Source: a bacterium
GTDB lineage: Bacteria; UBP6; UBA1177
Assembly: GCA_017963125.1 (NCBI GenBank)
Contig: JAGCUA010000063.1
Coordinates: forward strand, 1 to 64,000
Length of the DNA stretch: 64,000 nucleotides
Direction of reading: 5' to 3'
This document shows, piece by piece, positions 53,785-61,968 of the stretch (its first letter is position 1; each line of letters starts with the position of its first letter). The position numbers and the translations under genes are program-made. The notes under the pieces were generated by a model. The model was not told the origin of the DNA. It searched no databases and was given only the letters and a program-made list of their open reading frames with translations.

Positions 53785-53827
53785 TCATTCATTAAATTAC
53801 AGCTGTTTTATTTGGAGGTTTTCACCA

Positions 53828-54073
53828 ATGGATATCGTGAAAGTATTCGGAGATAATGTGAGGGAAATTCGTATTCAAAAGAATCTTTCTCAGGAAAAAC
53901 TGGCTGAACTATCCGGGCTGCACCGCACCTACATCAGCGGCATCGAACGTTGCGGACGCAATATTTCTCTTGAAAATGTTCAGAGAATCGCAGACGCATT
54001 AGAGATTGAAACCTATAAATTGCTTGTGGAAAACAAGGCTGCAAGCCAGAACAAAGTAAAAAAAGGAAAATAA
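53828..54073 (+). CDS. Controller-type (XRE/HTH) regulator
   Basis: An 81-aa helix-turn-helix protein, the size of C proteins of restriction-modification systems. VFGDNVREIRIQKNLSQEKLAELSGLHRTYISGIERCGRNISLENVQRIADAL covers the five helices; GLHRTYISGIERG-like recognition helices are typical of C proteins. TTGGAGG lies 9 bases before the ATG. A two-part palindrome of C-box type sits 45-85 bases upstream. The nuclease/helicase gene follows after 10 bases. It probably times expression of the cassette. Confidence 0.85.
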   Translation: MDIVKVFGDNVREIRIQKNLSQEKLAELSGLHRTYISGIERCGRNISLENVQRIADALEIETYKLLVENKAASQNKVKKGK

Positions 54074-54083
54074 ATTTCAACTA

Positions 54084-56138
54084 ATGATTAATCGTTATTT
54101 TTACAAATCATATCTATCAGATTTTTTCAATTCTTCAGTTGACACTATTTTTGGTCAAATGTCACTTGCTGACGAAATGGACACTATGGCCACTCAAAAA
54201 TTTGCTTGGTATGAAGAAATTGAAATCATGAAACAAGTTCTAACTCCGTGGAAACAAGAAAATGCGGAAATTCTTTTTGAATATTCGATTCCACGACTTG
54301 GCAAAAGAATAGATGTCGTAGTTTTATTGCAAGAAAGAATCTTTGTTATCGAATTTAAGGTTGGTAAAACAGATTTTTTGCATACCGACGTAGATCAAGT
54401 TTTGGATTATGCTCTCGACTTGAAAAACTTTCATCAAGGTAGCATCGATCGCTTGATTGTTCCTATCTTGGTTGCTACAGAAGCTTCAGAATACTCAACC
54501 AAGTTTCAGCTTTCACACTATAACGATGGTATTTACGAGCCGCTCTTAACAGATGCGACACATCTCCAAGAGGTAATAAACTTAGTTTTATCCGATGAAG
54601 TCGAGCATAAAACATATAGCATCGCATTAGAAGATTGGGCTCGCAGCCGTTATGCGCCGACTCCAACTATTATTGAAGCAGCGAGATCACTTTATTTAAA
54701 TCATAGCGTTGAAGATATTACCCGTCACGAGGCAGAAGGAGAACAACTTGAACGCACTACACGTTATGTACAGCAAGTCATCCGCGAAACCAAAGCAAGA
54801 GGCGGCAAAAGTATCTGCTTCGTTACCGGTGTTCCTGGAGCAGGAAAGACATTAGTTGGCCTTAATGTTGCAGTACAACAAGAATCTAATGAAGATTTAG
54901 CTGTTTATCTCTCTGGCAACGGTCCGTTAGTCGCCGTTCTTACTGAGGCTCTAACTCGTGACAAACAAGAACAGGAAAAAGCACGTGGAAACAAAATAAC
55001 TAAGAAAATTGCGGAAAGTGAAGTTAAGCGTTTTATCCAAATCATCCATCGTTACCGCGACAATATGCTTAACAAAGTTAAATTGGTTGATGGCAAACTG
55101 GAAATAGATCCGACAAAGGAATTGAAAGACAAAATAGCTGGCTATGGAGAAGTAGAAAACATTGCAATATTTGATGAAGCACAGCGCTCTTGGGATAAAG
55201 AACATATCGCTTCATGGCTTAATAGAAAGAAAGGTTTTGCAAATTTTCCGATGTCAGAAGGAGAATTTCTCATTTGGTCACTCGATCAACGCAAAGATTG
55301 GGCTGTAATAGTTTGTCTTGTAGGCGGCGGTCAGGAAATCAATACAGGCGAAGCTGGTATCGGCGAATGGATTCGAGCTCTCAATGAAACTTTTCCTGAT
55401 TGGCAGGTTTATATTTCTAGTCAATTAACAGCCAAAGAATACGCAGAAGGAAAAGTCGCTGAACTGTTAGAAAGAAACAACCATGTTATTTATTCAGAAG
55501 ACTTACATCTTGCTGTATCAATGCGTAGTTTCCGAGCAGAAAGTTTGTCAAATTTGGTCCATAATTTGTTAGATGGGAATATTGGTAAGGCTCGTGAAAT
55601 ATACGATTCTATTGCTGACCGCTATCCAATTGTCCTGACAAGAAATCTTAAAAAAGCAAAGGATTGGCTAAAACAAAAAGCACGAGGACACGAACGATAT
55701 GGAATGGTCGTTTCTTCCAAGGCTTATCGTTTAAAACCGCTTGCTATCGATGTGCGTTGCAAGCCTGACACCGTCCATTGGTTTTTGGACGATATCAATG
55801 ATGTTCGCTCGTCTTTATTTCTGGAAGATGCCGCAAGTGAATTCGATATTCAAGGCCTTGAATTAGATTGGACTTGCCTTGTCTGGGATGGCGATTTACG
55901 TAGAAACAAAAATTCATGGGAATATTACGAATTCAATGGCGGCTGCAAATGGAACCGCATAAACAAAGAAGAACGCAAATCTTATCAACTTAACGCATAT
56001 CGTGTTCTGCTAACTCGTGCAAGACAAGGCATGATTATTTGTGTGCCTGAAGGAAATCCTGAAGATTCAACACGACTTCCCGAATTTTACGACGGCACTT
56101 ACGATTACCTGAAATCAATCGGATTTAAAGAGATTTAG
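54084..56138 (+). CDS. PD-(D/E)XK nuclease fused to DUF2075 superfamily-1-type helicase
   Basis: A 684-aa protein. Residues 60-110 read RLGKRIDVVVL then IFVIEFKVGKTDF, a D...ExK nuclease core, with QVLDYALDL behind it. The DUF2075 P-loop NTPase begins about 240: FVTGVPGAGKTLVGLNVAVQ (Walker A), IAIFDEAQRSWD (Walker B), VGGGQEIN, SMRSFRAE, and the C-terminal helicase motifs FDIQGLELDWTCLVWDGD and NAYRVLLTRARQGMIICVP. No ribosome site is seen; translation may be coupled to the regulator 10 bases upstream. DUF2075 proteins are recurrent in defence loci. Codons are AT-rich compared with core genes. Probably DNA-targeting, but no substrate is shown. Confidence 0.85.
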   Translation: MINRYFYKSYLSDFFNSSVDTIFGQMSLADEMDTMATQKFAWYEEIEIMKQVLTPWKQENAEILFEYSIPRLGKRIDVVVLLQERIFVIEFKVGKTDFLHTDVDQVLDYALDLKNFHQGSIDRLIVPILVATEASEYSTKFQLSHYNDGIYEPLLTDATHLQEVINLVLSDEVEHKTYSIALEDWARSRYAPTPTIIEAARSLYLNHSVEDITRHEAEGEQLERTTRYVQQVIRETKARGGKSICFVTGVPGAGKTLVGLNVAVQQESNEDLAVYLSGNGPLVAVLTEALTRDKQEQEKARGNKITKKIAESEVKRFIQIIHRYRDNMLNKVKLVDGKLEIDPTKELKDKIAGYGEVENIAIFDEAQRSWDKEHIASWLNRKKGFANFPMSEGEFLIWSLDQRKDWAVIVCLVGGGQEINTGEAGIGEWIRALNETFPDWQVYISSQLTAKEYAEGKVAELLERNNHVIYSEDLHLAVSMRSFRAESLSNLVHNLLDGNIGKAREIYDSIADRYPIVLTRNLKKAKDWLKQKARGHERYGMVVSSKAYRLKPLAIDVRCKPDTVHWFLDDINDVRSSLFLEDAASEFDIQGLELDWTCLVWDGDLRRNKNSWEYYEFNGGCKWNRINKEERKSYQLNAYRVLLTRARQGMIICVPEGNPEDSTRLPEFYDGTYDYLKSIGFKEI

Positions 56139-56218
56139 TTTTGCTAAAAAAACAAATATCACTATCATTTTTAAGTTTTTGTTTGAAAATCGAATTATAA
56201 ATCCATGGAGTATTTATT

Positions 56219-58291
56219 ATGCAAAATCAAGCCGTAACCGACCAAGAGAACAACAACAAAAAAATTATTCAAGAAATTTATGACGATTGTAAACAAAAGT
56301 ACCTTGCTTCTTATAAAAAAATGATTGATTACTGCTTAAGTATTAGAGCAAAAATTTTAGACGAACAATATCAATGGACTGAAGACGAACTTGAAACACT
56401 TCTTAATCGTGACAATCTGGTAGCCTCATCTGCCGCCGAAGATTGGCAATGGAAATACGTTAAGCCTTATTGGGAAATCAATCTAAATTTAATTCGAGAC
56501 ATGCTTAAAAATAAAATATCAATAACACCTGAAATATACGAAGAACTATATCTAAAATTTAAATTGCAAAAAAGAGCTCAACACTTTAACCGTTTAATAT
56601 GCACGCTTTTCCCTGGTCAACTTTTATTTATCCCTGCCGATACAGAACTGTCAAAAATTAAAATTTCTGGAATAACAGATACTGATAATTTTTCCAAACA
56701 AAGCTGGATATATAAAAACATCTCTTTATTTAAATATTGTTTTAATCACATCGAAGACAGCGATAATAATAAAGCGTTTTTTATTTCATGTTTTGCATGG
56801 AATTTACGAGATTCTTTAACCAAAACTGAAGAATTGATCAAAATTACGAATTCAAATACAAACTTAAAAAGAAAGCATTCCTTTAACTGTATATTTTACG
56901 GTGCCCCAGGCACGGGAAAATCTCATGCAATCAAGAAATTGACTGAAGGCAAAAATGTCATCCGCACAACTTTTCATCCGGACAGCGACTACTCAACTTT
57001 TGTTGGTTGTTACAAACCTACGACCAAACCGGTTCCAATGCGTGATGTTACGGGCAAAGTAATTCGTGAAAACGGTAAAGATGTCACTGAAGACCGTATT
57101 ATCTATAAATTTGTTCCTCAGTCATTTTTAAAAGCATATCTTGGGGCATGGAAAAAATATGCCGAAGCAACTGGCAACAACATCGCCCCGCAATATCTGG
57201 TTATCGAAGAAATCAACCGCGGTAATTGTGCTCAGATTTTCGGAGACTTGTTTCAGTTGCTTGACCGCCAAGATGACAACGGATTTTCAGAATATCCTAT
57301 TGAAGCCGACACCGATCTTCAGCAAGAAATAGAAAGAGCTTTTAAAGAAGAGTTCAAGTTAGAGAAGGATATCAATGTTGAAGGAATTATTAAGGATTAC
57401 ACCAGCAACCATGGTGCAACTCTTTCGGAAGATATTCAAGCAGGAAGAGTTCTGCTTCTGCCAAACAATCTTTACATTTGGGCAACGATGAACACAAGTG
57501 ACCAGTCGCTTTTCCCGATTGACTCGGCTTTCAAACGCCGCTGGGAATGGGAATATGTGCCGATTCACAACTGTAATAAAGGATGGCGGATTGCCGTAAA
57601 CAACGATGAATATGACTGGTGGGATTTTCTTGAAAAAATCAATGAACAAATCGGGAGCACAACCAATTCTGAAGACAAAAAACTCGGATATTTCTTCTGC
57701 AAAGCAGATAACGACGGCATTATCAGTGCTGAAAAATTTGTAAGCAAAGTTATTTTCTATCTTTGGAACGATGTCTTCAAGGATTTCGGATTCGACAACG
57801 ATATTTTCAAAGACGAAGACGGTAAAGAGTTGTCTTTCAACAAGTTCTATACGACAGATGAAAATGGCGAAACAAAAGTTGTTGAAGAAAAGGTTCGAAA
57901 ATTTTTGGAAAATTTGGGATTAATACCTTTAACAGAAACAAATGAAGATATTGAAGAAGACAATGAATCAGAAACAAAATCAACCTTAGTTGTGACATAC
58001 AACAATAAAACATATAACGACAAAGCATCTATACAGAACTATACAGACGCTATTTCTGCGATTTGCAACGATAAGGGTTATCAAAACATTGCAAACATTC
58101 TCGGTGCAGATCTAGTACAAAATCCGACTTCAGCACAAATCAAGTCAAGAAATTATGTTAAACTAAACAATAGCAGCTGGTATTTGGCTAAACGACTTGG
58201 CAACAAACGCAAGTTCGAATTATTGAGTAAATTAAACGAAGCCTTCAATTTGGGACTTGAAGTTAAATCAGAGCCAAACAATAACAACTAA
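56219..58291 (+). CDS. McrB-like AAA+ GTPase
   Basis: A 690-aa protein. The AAA+ domain has FYGAPGTGKSHAIKK (Walker A, about residue 227), FHPDSDYSTFVGCYKP, LVIEEINRGNCAQIFGDLFQLLD (Walker B, about 327) and MNTSDQSLFPIDSAFKRRW (about 423), which is the McrB signature set. McrB binds GTP, assembles into rings and drives the partner nuclease along DNA. The first 220 residues are helical with no known DNA-recognition domain I can name, so the target mark is unknown; a further C-terminal module (about 590-690) is also unassigned. GGAG precedes the ATG. The partner gene follows after 11 bases. Confidence 0.9.
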   Translation: MQNQAVTDQENNNKKIIQEIYDDCKQKYLASYKKMIDYCLSIRAKILDEQYQWTEDELETLLNRDNLVASSAAEDWQWKYVKPYWEINLNLIRDMLKNKISITPEIYEELYLKFKLQKRAQHFNRLICTLFPGQLLFIPADTELSKIKISGITDTDNFSKQSWIYKNISLFKYCFNHIEDSDNNKAFFISCFAWNLRDSLTKTEELIKITNSNTNLKRKHSFNCIFYGAPGTGKSHAIKKLTEGKNVIRTTFHPDSDYSTFVGCYKPTTKPVPMRDVTGKVIRENGKDVTEDRIIYKFVPQSFLKAYLGAWKKYAEATGNNIAPQYLVIEEINRGNCAQIFGDLFQLLDRQDDNGFSEYPIEADTDLQQEIERAFKEEFKLEKDINVEGIIKDYTSNHGATLSEDIQAGRVLLLPNNLYIWATMNTSDQSLFPIDSAFKRRWEWEYVPIHNCNKGWRIAVNNDEYDWWDFLEKINEQIGSTTNSEDKKLGYFFCKADNDGIISAEKFVSKVIFYLWNDVFKDFGFDNDIFKDEDGKELSFNKFYTTDENGETKVVEEKVRKFLENLGLIPLTETNEDIEEDNESETKSTLVVTYNNKTYNDKASIQNYTDAISAICNDKGYQNIANILGADLVQNPTSAQIKSRNYVKLNNSSWYLAKRLGNKRKFELLSKLNEAFNLGLEVKSEPNNNN

Positions 58292-58302
58292 CACGTCTGA
58301 TT

Positions 58303-60564
58303 ATGCGCATCCTCATCGAAGAATACCAGTACGAAGCCACTGACGAAATACTGAAGGTGGTAAGTGAACTTGGACCAACTATCAATGTTGGAGGTAAAGT
58401 AAGCATAAACTATGTTGGCTATTACTACAACACTGCTATCAAGGATTGTGTCTTCATTTTGCCCAAAGTATTGCTTGACGAAGAAGGAAAAGCATTCGGG
58501 AAATATAAACCCGAAAGAATTGTTGATCTCGAAAGCACAGAAGAACATTTAGAAAATGATGAGCAAAAGTTTATTTACGAACTTTCGGTTTGGATTTACC
58601 GCGCCATCAGCGTTTTCAAAGAGCGAAATCCTAAAAGCGGAATTGTACTGCATGAGCGCGTAGCGCAGATTGGGCATGGAACACGGCGATTGAGCAATAC
58701 ATTTCTCGACATTCTGCTTTCATTGGAACAATTCAACAAGGATAATCAGGATTTTTTCTTCTTTGTTATCAAAAATCAGCACAGCGGTAACAATAAGATC
58801 AATTGGACAAAAACCATTTCTCATTCCAAAGCGTTTATACAAGACAACTCTCCAATATACATAAATCCTGTAAATAAACGCCGTAAGGTAAATTTTGACG
58901 AAGAATTGATGGTAATTTATTTTTCCATATTAAACTATATACACATGGAATACGGCTTTCCGTTCGATACAGAATATCATTACGAACTTATCACTGACAA
59001 CCAGTTCAAAAGTTATTTAAATGGTTTGGGCAAAACCCGGCTTAAAGAAATCAAATACAAATATTTCTCCGACAAAGCACTAGAATTATGGGAATTGTGT
59101 TATGCATTCTTTGATGAGGCACGGCAAATAATTATTAATACAAGACAAAAAGAATACCTCCTTGTTAAAAGCTTTGAGATTGTTTTTGAAGACATTATCG
59201 ATGAACTTCTTGGCGGCAGGAACGATGAACTTCCCAAAGAATTGCAGGAACAACCTGACGGTAAACGGGTCGATCATCTGTACCGCTACAAATCTCTGAC
59301 AGAAATTGATGACAACAAAAAAATCTACTACATCGGCGATTCCAAATATTACAAACGCAATTCATCTATAGGCAAAGAGGCTCTTTACAAACAGTTTACT
59401 TACGCCAGAAATGTCATCCAATGGAATCTTGATCTTTTTCTTGATGGTAAAATCGACGATCAAGAAAAAGAACGTTCAAAAGGAACCGATATTTTGCGCG
59501 ATGAAATAACAGAAGGCTATAACATAATCCCCAATTTCTTTATCTCAGCCAAGCAAAAAGATCTGAAAATGCATAGCGATGTAGATTGGATTGACAAGGA
59601 TAGCAAGGATTTTATATCCCGACAATTTGAAAACCGATTATTTGACAGGGACACTTTGCTAGTGTGTCACTATGATGTAAATTTCCTTTATGTCGTAGCT
59701 CTCTACGGACGAAAGAACGAAGGCCTGAAAACCTCTTGGCGTGAAAAAGTGAGGGCTCAATTCCGCAGCAATATTCAAGAAGTCTTGCAAAAGAAATATA
59801 AATTCTATGCCATGACACCGCGCGAAGGCGTTAATGCCGACGAATTTCTGAAAGAAAATTTTCAGCAGCTTCTGGGAAAAGTTTTTACGCCGTACAAGAT
59901 CGAAGGTCCGCAAAAATATTATTCACTCGCACTTGACAGCGATCCGAAGTTTGCGGGTGAAAACGAATTTGTTTTGGATTTAGTGGAAACTGGATTCTAC
60001 TGCGAAAAATGTAAATTAGGTGACAATCCTGCTGAAAAGCTACCAAAAGTGGAACAATCTGCGGTTTCAACAGCCTCTGTCTCTCTATTGACCACACATC
60101 ACATCCAACGATATCAGAACCAGCATTTTCTCATCGGCTGCTATCATTCCGATGCACAATTTGAATGGATCATGGGAAAAAACGACAAGGGTACCAATCT
60201 TTATAATGTCCGTTTGAAGAAGCGTGGTGTAGAGGAAAGGGATGGCTCATTGTCACCGACATTCTTGGCCAGCAAAGATGTGCGTTTCGTTATTCTTTAC
60301 AAACATGACGGAGAAAACAGAAACGAATACCGCGTTTTTCATGTTCATCACCATGCCACAATGGACGAAGAACGAATGCGCAAGGCACTCTATCCCGACC
60401 CTAAAGGCAACTATTTCTGCTATGTTTTTGATGAAGAAGTGCAACTATCATCAAAAATTGACCTTGAAAAAATCATTTCCGAAGCATGTCTGCGCGAAGA
60501 CTACATCAACGGAATGCCTGTTTTCAAGACAGGTGAAGAATTGCTGCAGTACATAAAACAATGA
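58303..60564 (+). CDS. McrC/LlaJI-like restriction endonuclease subunit
   Basis: A 753-aa protein paired with the McrB-like gene. The middle holds a nuclease core: GKRVDHLYRYKSLTEI followed by IYYIGDSKYYKRNS (D...DxK, about residues 325-350). This is like McrC and the LlaJI R2 subunit. The C-terminal 150 residues (HHIQRYQNQHFLIGCYH, FVILYKHDGENRNEYRVFHV, HATMDEERMRKALYP, then GNYFCYVFDEEV) form a separate domain I cannot name, perhaps for DNA binding. It is longer than E. coli McrC (about 350 aa). It overlaps vsr by four bases (ATGA), showing one transcript. Confidence 0.8.
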   Translation: MRILIEEYQYEATDEILKVVSELGPTINVGGKVSINYVGYYYNTAIKDCVFILPKVLLDEEGKAFGKYKPERIVDLESTEEHLENDEQKFIYELSVWIYRAISVFKERNPKSGIVLHERVAQIGHGTRRLSNTFLDILLSLEQFNKDNQDFFFFVIKNQHSGNNKINWTKTISHSKAFIQDNSPIYINPVNKRRKVNFDEELMVIYFSILNYIHMEYGFPFDTEYHYELITDNQFKSYLNGLGKTRLKEIKYKYFSDKALELWELCYAFFDEARQIIINTRQKEYLLVKSFEIVFEDIIDELLGGRNDELPKELQEQPDGKRVDHLYRYKSLTEIDDNKKIYYIGDSKYYKRNSSIGKEALYKQFTYARNVIQWNLDLFLDGKIDDQEKERSKGTDILRDEITEGYNIIPNFFISAKQKDLKMHSDVDWIDKDSKDFISRQFENRLFDRDTLLVCHYDVNFLYVVALYGRKNEGLKTSWREKVRAQFRSNIQEVLQKKYKFYAMTPREGVNADEFLKENFQQLLGKVFTPYKIEGPQKYYSLALDSDPKFAGENEFVLDLVETGFYCEKCKLGDNPAEKLPKVEQSAVSTASVSLLTTHHIQRYQNQHFLIGCYHSDAQFEWIMGKNDKGTNLYNVRLKKRGVEERDGSLSPTFLASKDVRFVILYKHDGENRNEYRVFHVHHHATMDEERMRKALYPDPKGNYFCYVFDEEVQLSSKIDLEKIISEACLREDYINGMPVFKTGEELLQYIKQ

Positions 60565-61091
60565 CCGACACTCTCACCCCTGCTCAACGCCACAAAAACA
60601 TGTCCCGCATCCGCAGCAAAAACACGAAATCCGAGCTCAAGGTCCGCAGATGGCTGTGGGAGCACGGCTACCGCTACCGCCTGAACGTGAAGGATATTCC
60701 CGGCAGACCCGACATCGTGATGAGGAAATACAGAACTGTGATTTTCGTGAACGGCTGTTTCTGGTACGGTCACGACGGGTGCGACAAATTCGTGATGCCG
60801 AAATCGAATGTCGGGTTCTGGCAGTCCAAAATCTCCCGCAACCGCGAACGCGACCTCAAAAACTACAAAACCTTGCAGGAAAGCGGCTGGAATGTGATCG
60901 TTGTCTGGGAATGCGAGCTAAAATCATCCTCTTTCGAAGAGACGATGGCGAAAGTCATCTCCAAAATCGGCAAAGACCCGCAAAAACCTTTTGAATACCC
61001 CGCCCCCGACAGCGGTTTCGCCGTCGCCGCGGAACCGGAAGCGGAATACAAAACAACCACAGCAAACGCATTCAAGAAAAATAAAAATTAA
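60561..61091 (+). CDS. vsr: Very short patch repair (Vsr) endonuclease
   Basis: A 176-aa Vsr-family nuclease. LTPAQRHKNMSRIRSKNTKSEL, LPG-like DIPGRPDIVMRKYRTVIFVNGCFWYGHDGC and KISRNRERDLKNYKTLQ are family hallmarks; the catalytic Asp (PDIV) and the zinc-site histidine and cysteines are kept. Vsr nicks T:G mismatches arising from deaminated 5-methylcytosine and is normally encoded beside a cytosine methyltransferase. None is visible in the window. The start overlaps the upstream nuclease gene by four bases. Its codon use is richer in G and C than the three large genes before it and looks like the host. Confidence 0.93.
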   Translation: MTDTLTPAQRHKNMSRIRSKNTKSELKVRRWLWEHGYRYRLNVKDIPGRPDIVMRKYRTVIFVNGCFWYGHDGCDKFVMPKSNVGFWQSKISRNRERDLKNYKTLQESGWNVIVVWECELKSSSFEETMAKVISKIGKDPQKPFEYPAPDSGFAVAAEPEAEYKTTTANAFKKNKN

Positions 61092-61115
61092 ATTAGAAAA
61101 TTTTTTCATTTTCTC

Positions 61116-61242
61116 TTGACATTTTTATTTTCATCTCTATACTTCTTGCTTGAAGGTCTCCATTAACCTTCGGTTTAAATCCGTAAAGAGATGAGCTTTA
61201 AAGAAAGGCCGTCCGCGAAAGTGGGCGGTCTTAATTTTTTTT
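61116..61242 (+). ncRNA. Putative type III antitoxin RNA with promoter and terminator
   Basis: TTGACA (61116-61121), 16 bp, TATACT (61138-61143). The RNA of about 90 nt can fold into small hairpins (AAGGT/ACCTT, CGG/CCG, TAAAG/CTTTA) and ends in a terminator: GGCCGTCCGC and GTGGGCGGTC around a GAAA loop (61207-61230), then TTAATTTTTTTT. The toxin gene begins 10 bases later. This is the layout of ToxIN, CptIN and TenpIN loci, where the RNA both inhibits the toxin and is cut by it. Tandem repeats, usual in such RNAs, are not obvious; one unit at most is seen. Confidence 0.6.
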
Positions 61243-61251
61243 AGGGGTATT

Positions 61252-61833
61252 GTGTTTTCGCTAAAAGACAAACTCACTTTCGTCAATATCGACCAGAATT
61301 ACTTGAAATATCTGCATGAATACTGCCCGGAAGTTTATTACAGACCTATCGGCTACGACAACAAACCTTATCTTGGAATTCTTGTGGAAGACAAAGGGAA
61401 TGAATATGTTATTCCGCTTTCTTCCGCGAAGGAAAAACACAAATATTGGAACAATGTGGAAACGGACAGATTTTTGATTTATGAAATCAGCAACAAAAAG
61501 CCGCTTTCAAAAAATGCTGTTTATAAAGAAATTTCTGCCGGAACAATAGAACAGATTTTTTCAGTCATCGACTTAAAGAAAATGCTCCCGATCAAAGAAG
61601 GTTTATACACACGGGTCGATTTAACGACAAACCCTGAAGATTCTGTTGAAACACAAAATTATAAAAACCTGATGAACAAAGAATTTGCATTCTGCATAAA
61701 AATTCTGCCTCTCATAATCCAAAAAGCCAACAAACTTTACTACAAGCAGATTTCTACCGGCAAAATCGCGAAATTCTGTTGCGATTTCAAACTTCTTGAA
61801 GAAAAAAGCAGGGAATACAATTCTAAACCATAG
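61252..61833 (+). CDS. Type III toxin endoribonuclease, AbiQ/ToxN family
   Basis: A 193-aa toxin. Conserved pieces are NIDQNYLKYLHEYCPEVY, KPYLGILVEDKGNEYVIPLSSAKEKHKYWNN (the region of the catalytic Lys/Thr/Ser set in ToxN and AbiQ), KKMLPIKEG, YKNLMNKEFAFC and the closing CDFKLLEEKSREY. These RNases cut host and phage RNA and cause abortive infection. GTG start with AGGGG upstream, directly behind an intrinsic terminator; this keeps toxin levels below those of the RNA antitoxin. It closes the defence cassette. Confidence 0.85.
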   Translation: MFSLKDKLTFVNIDQNYLKYLHEYCPEVYYRPIGYDNKPYLGILVEDKGNEYVIPLSSAKEKHKYWNNVETDRFLIYEISNKKPLSKNAVYKEISAGTIEQIFSVIDLKKMLPIKEGLYTRVDLTTNPEDSVETQNYKNLMNKEFAFCIKILPLIIQKANKLYYKQISTGKIAKFCCDFKLLEEKSREYNSKP

Positions 61834-61916
61834 AAAAACCCGGTTTATCGTGGTCATTTTTTCAAAAATCACAAAAACACCCACGATAACTGGCAAATAA
61901 CGCAAAATTTGTTTTT

Positions 61917-61939
61917 CCCCTCGCCACGCTGGAGAGGGG
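61917..61939 (+). repeat. Dispersed intergenic hairpin repeat
   Basis: CCCCTC...GAGGGG hairpin around GCCACGCTGGA, followed by a GAGGTGAGGTCTGAG tail. The same motif recurs at 62994. It resembles short palindromic intergenic repeats that are widespread in bacterial genomes. Confidence 0.65.
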
Positions 61940-61968
61940 AATCCAAAGAGGTGAGGTCTGAGCCGCCA

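Noticed and set aside
53828..61091. BREX, DISARM or type I restriction system
   Set aside because: No PglX, PglZ, DrmA, HsdM or HsdS-like gene is present; the helicase and GTPase signatures are DUF2075 and McrB.
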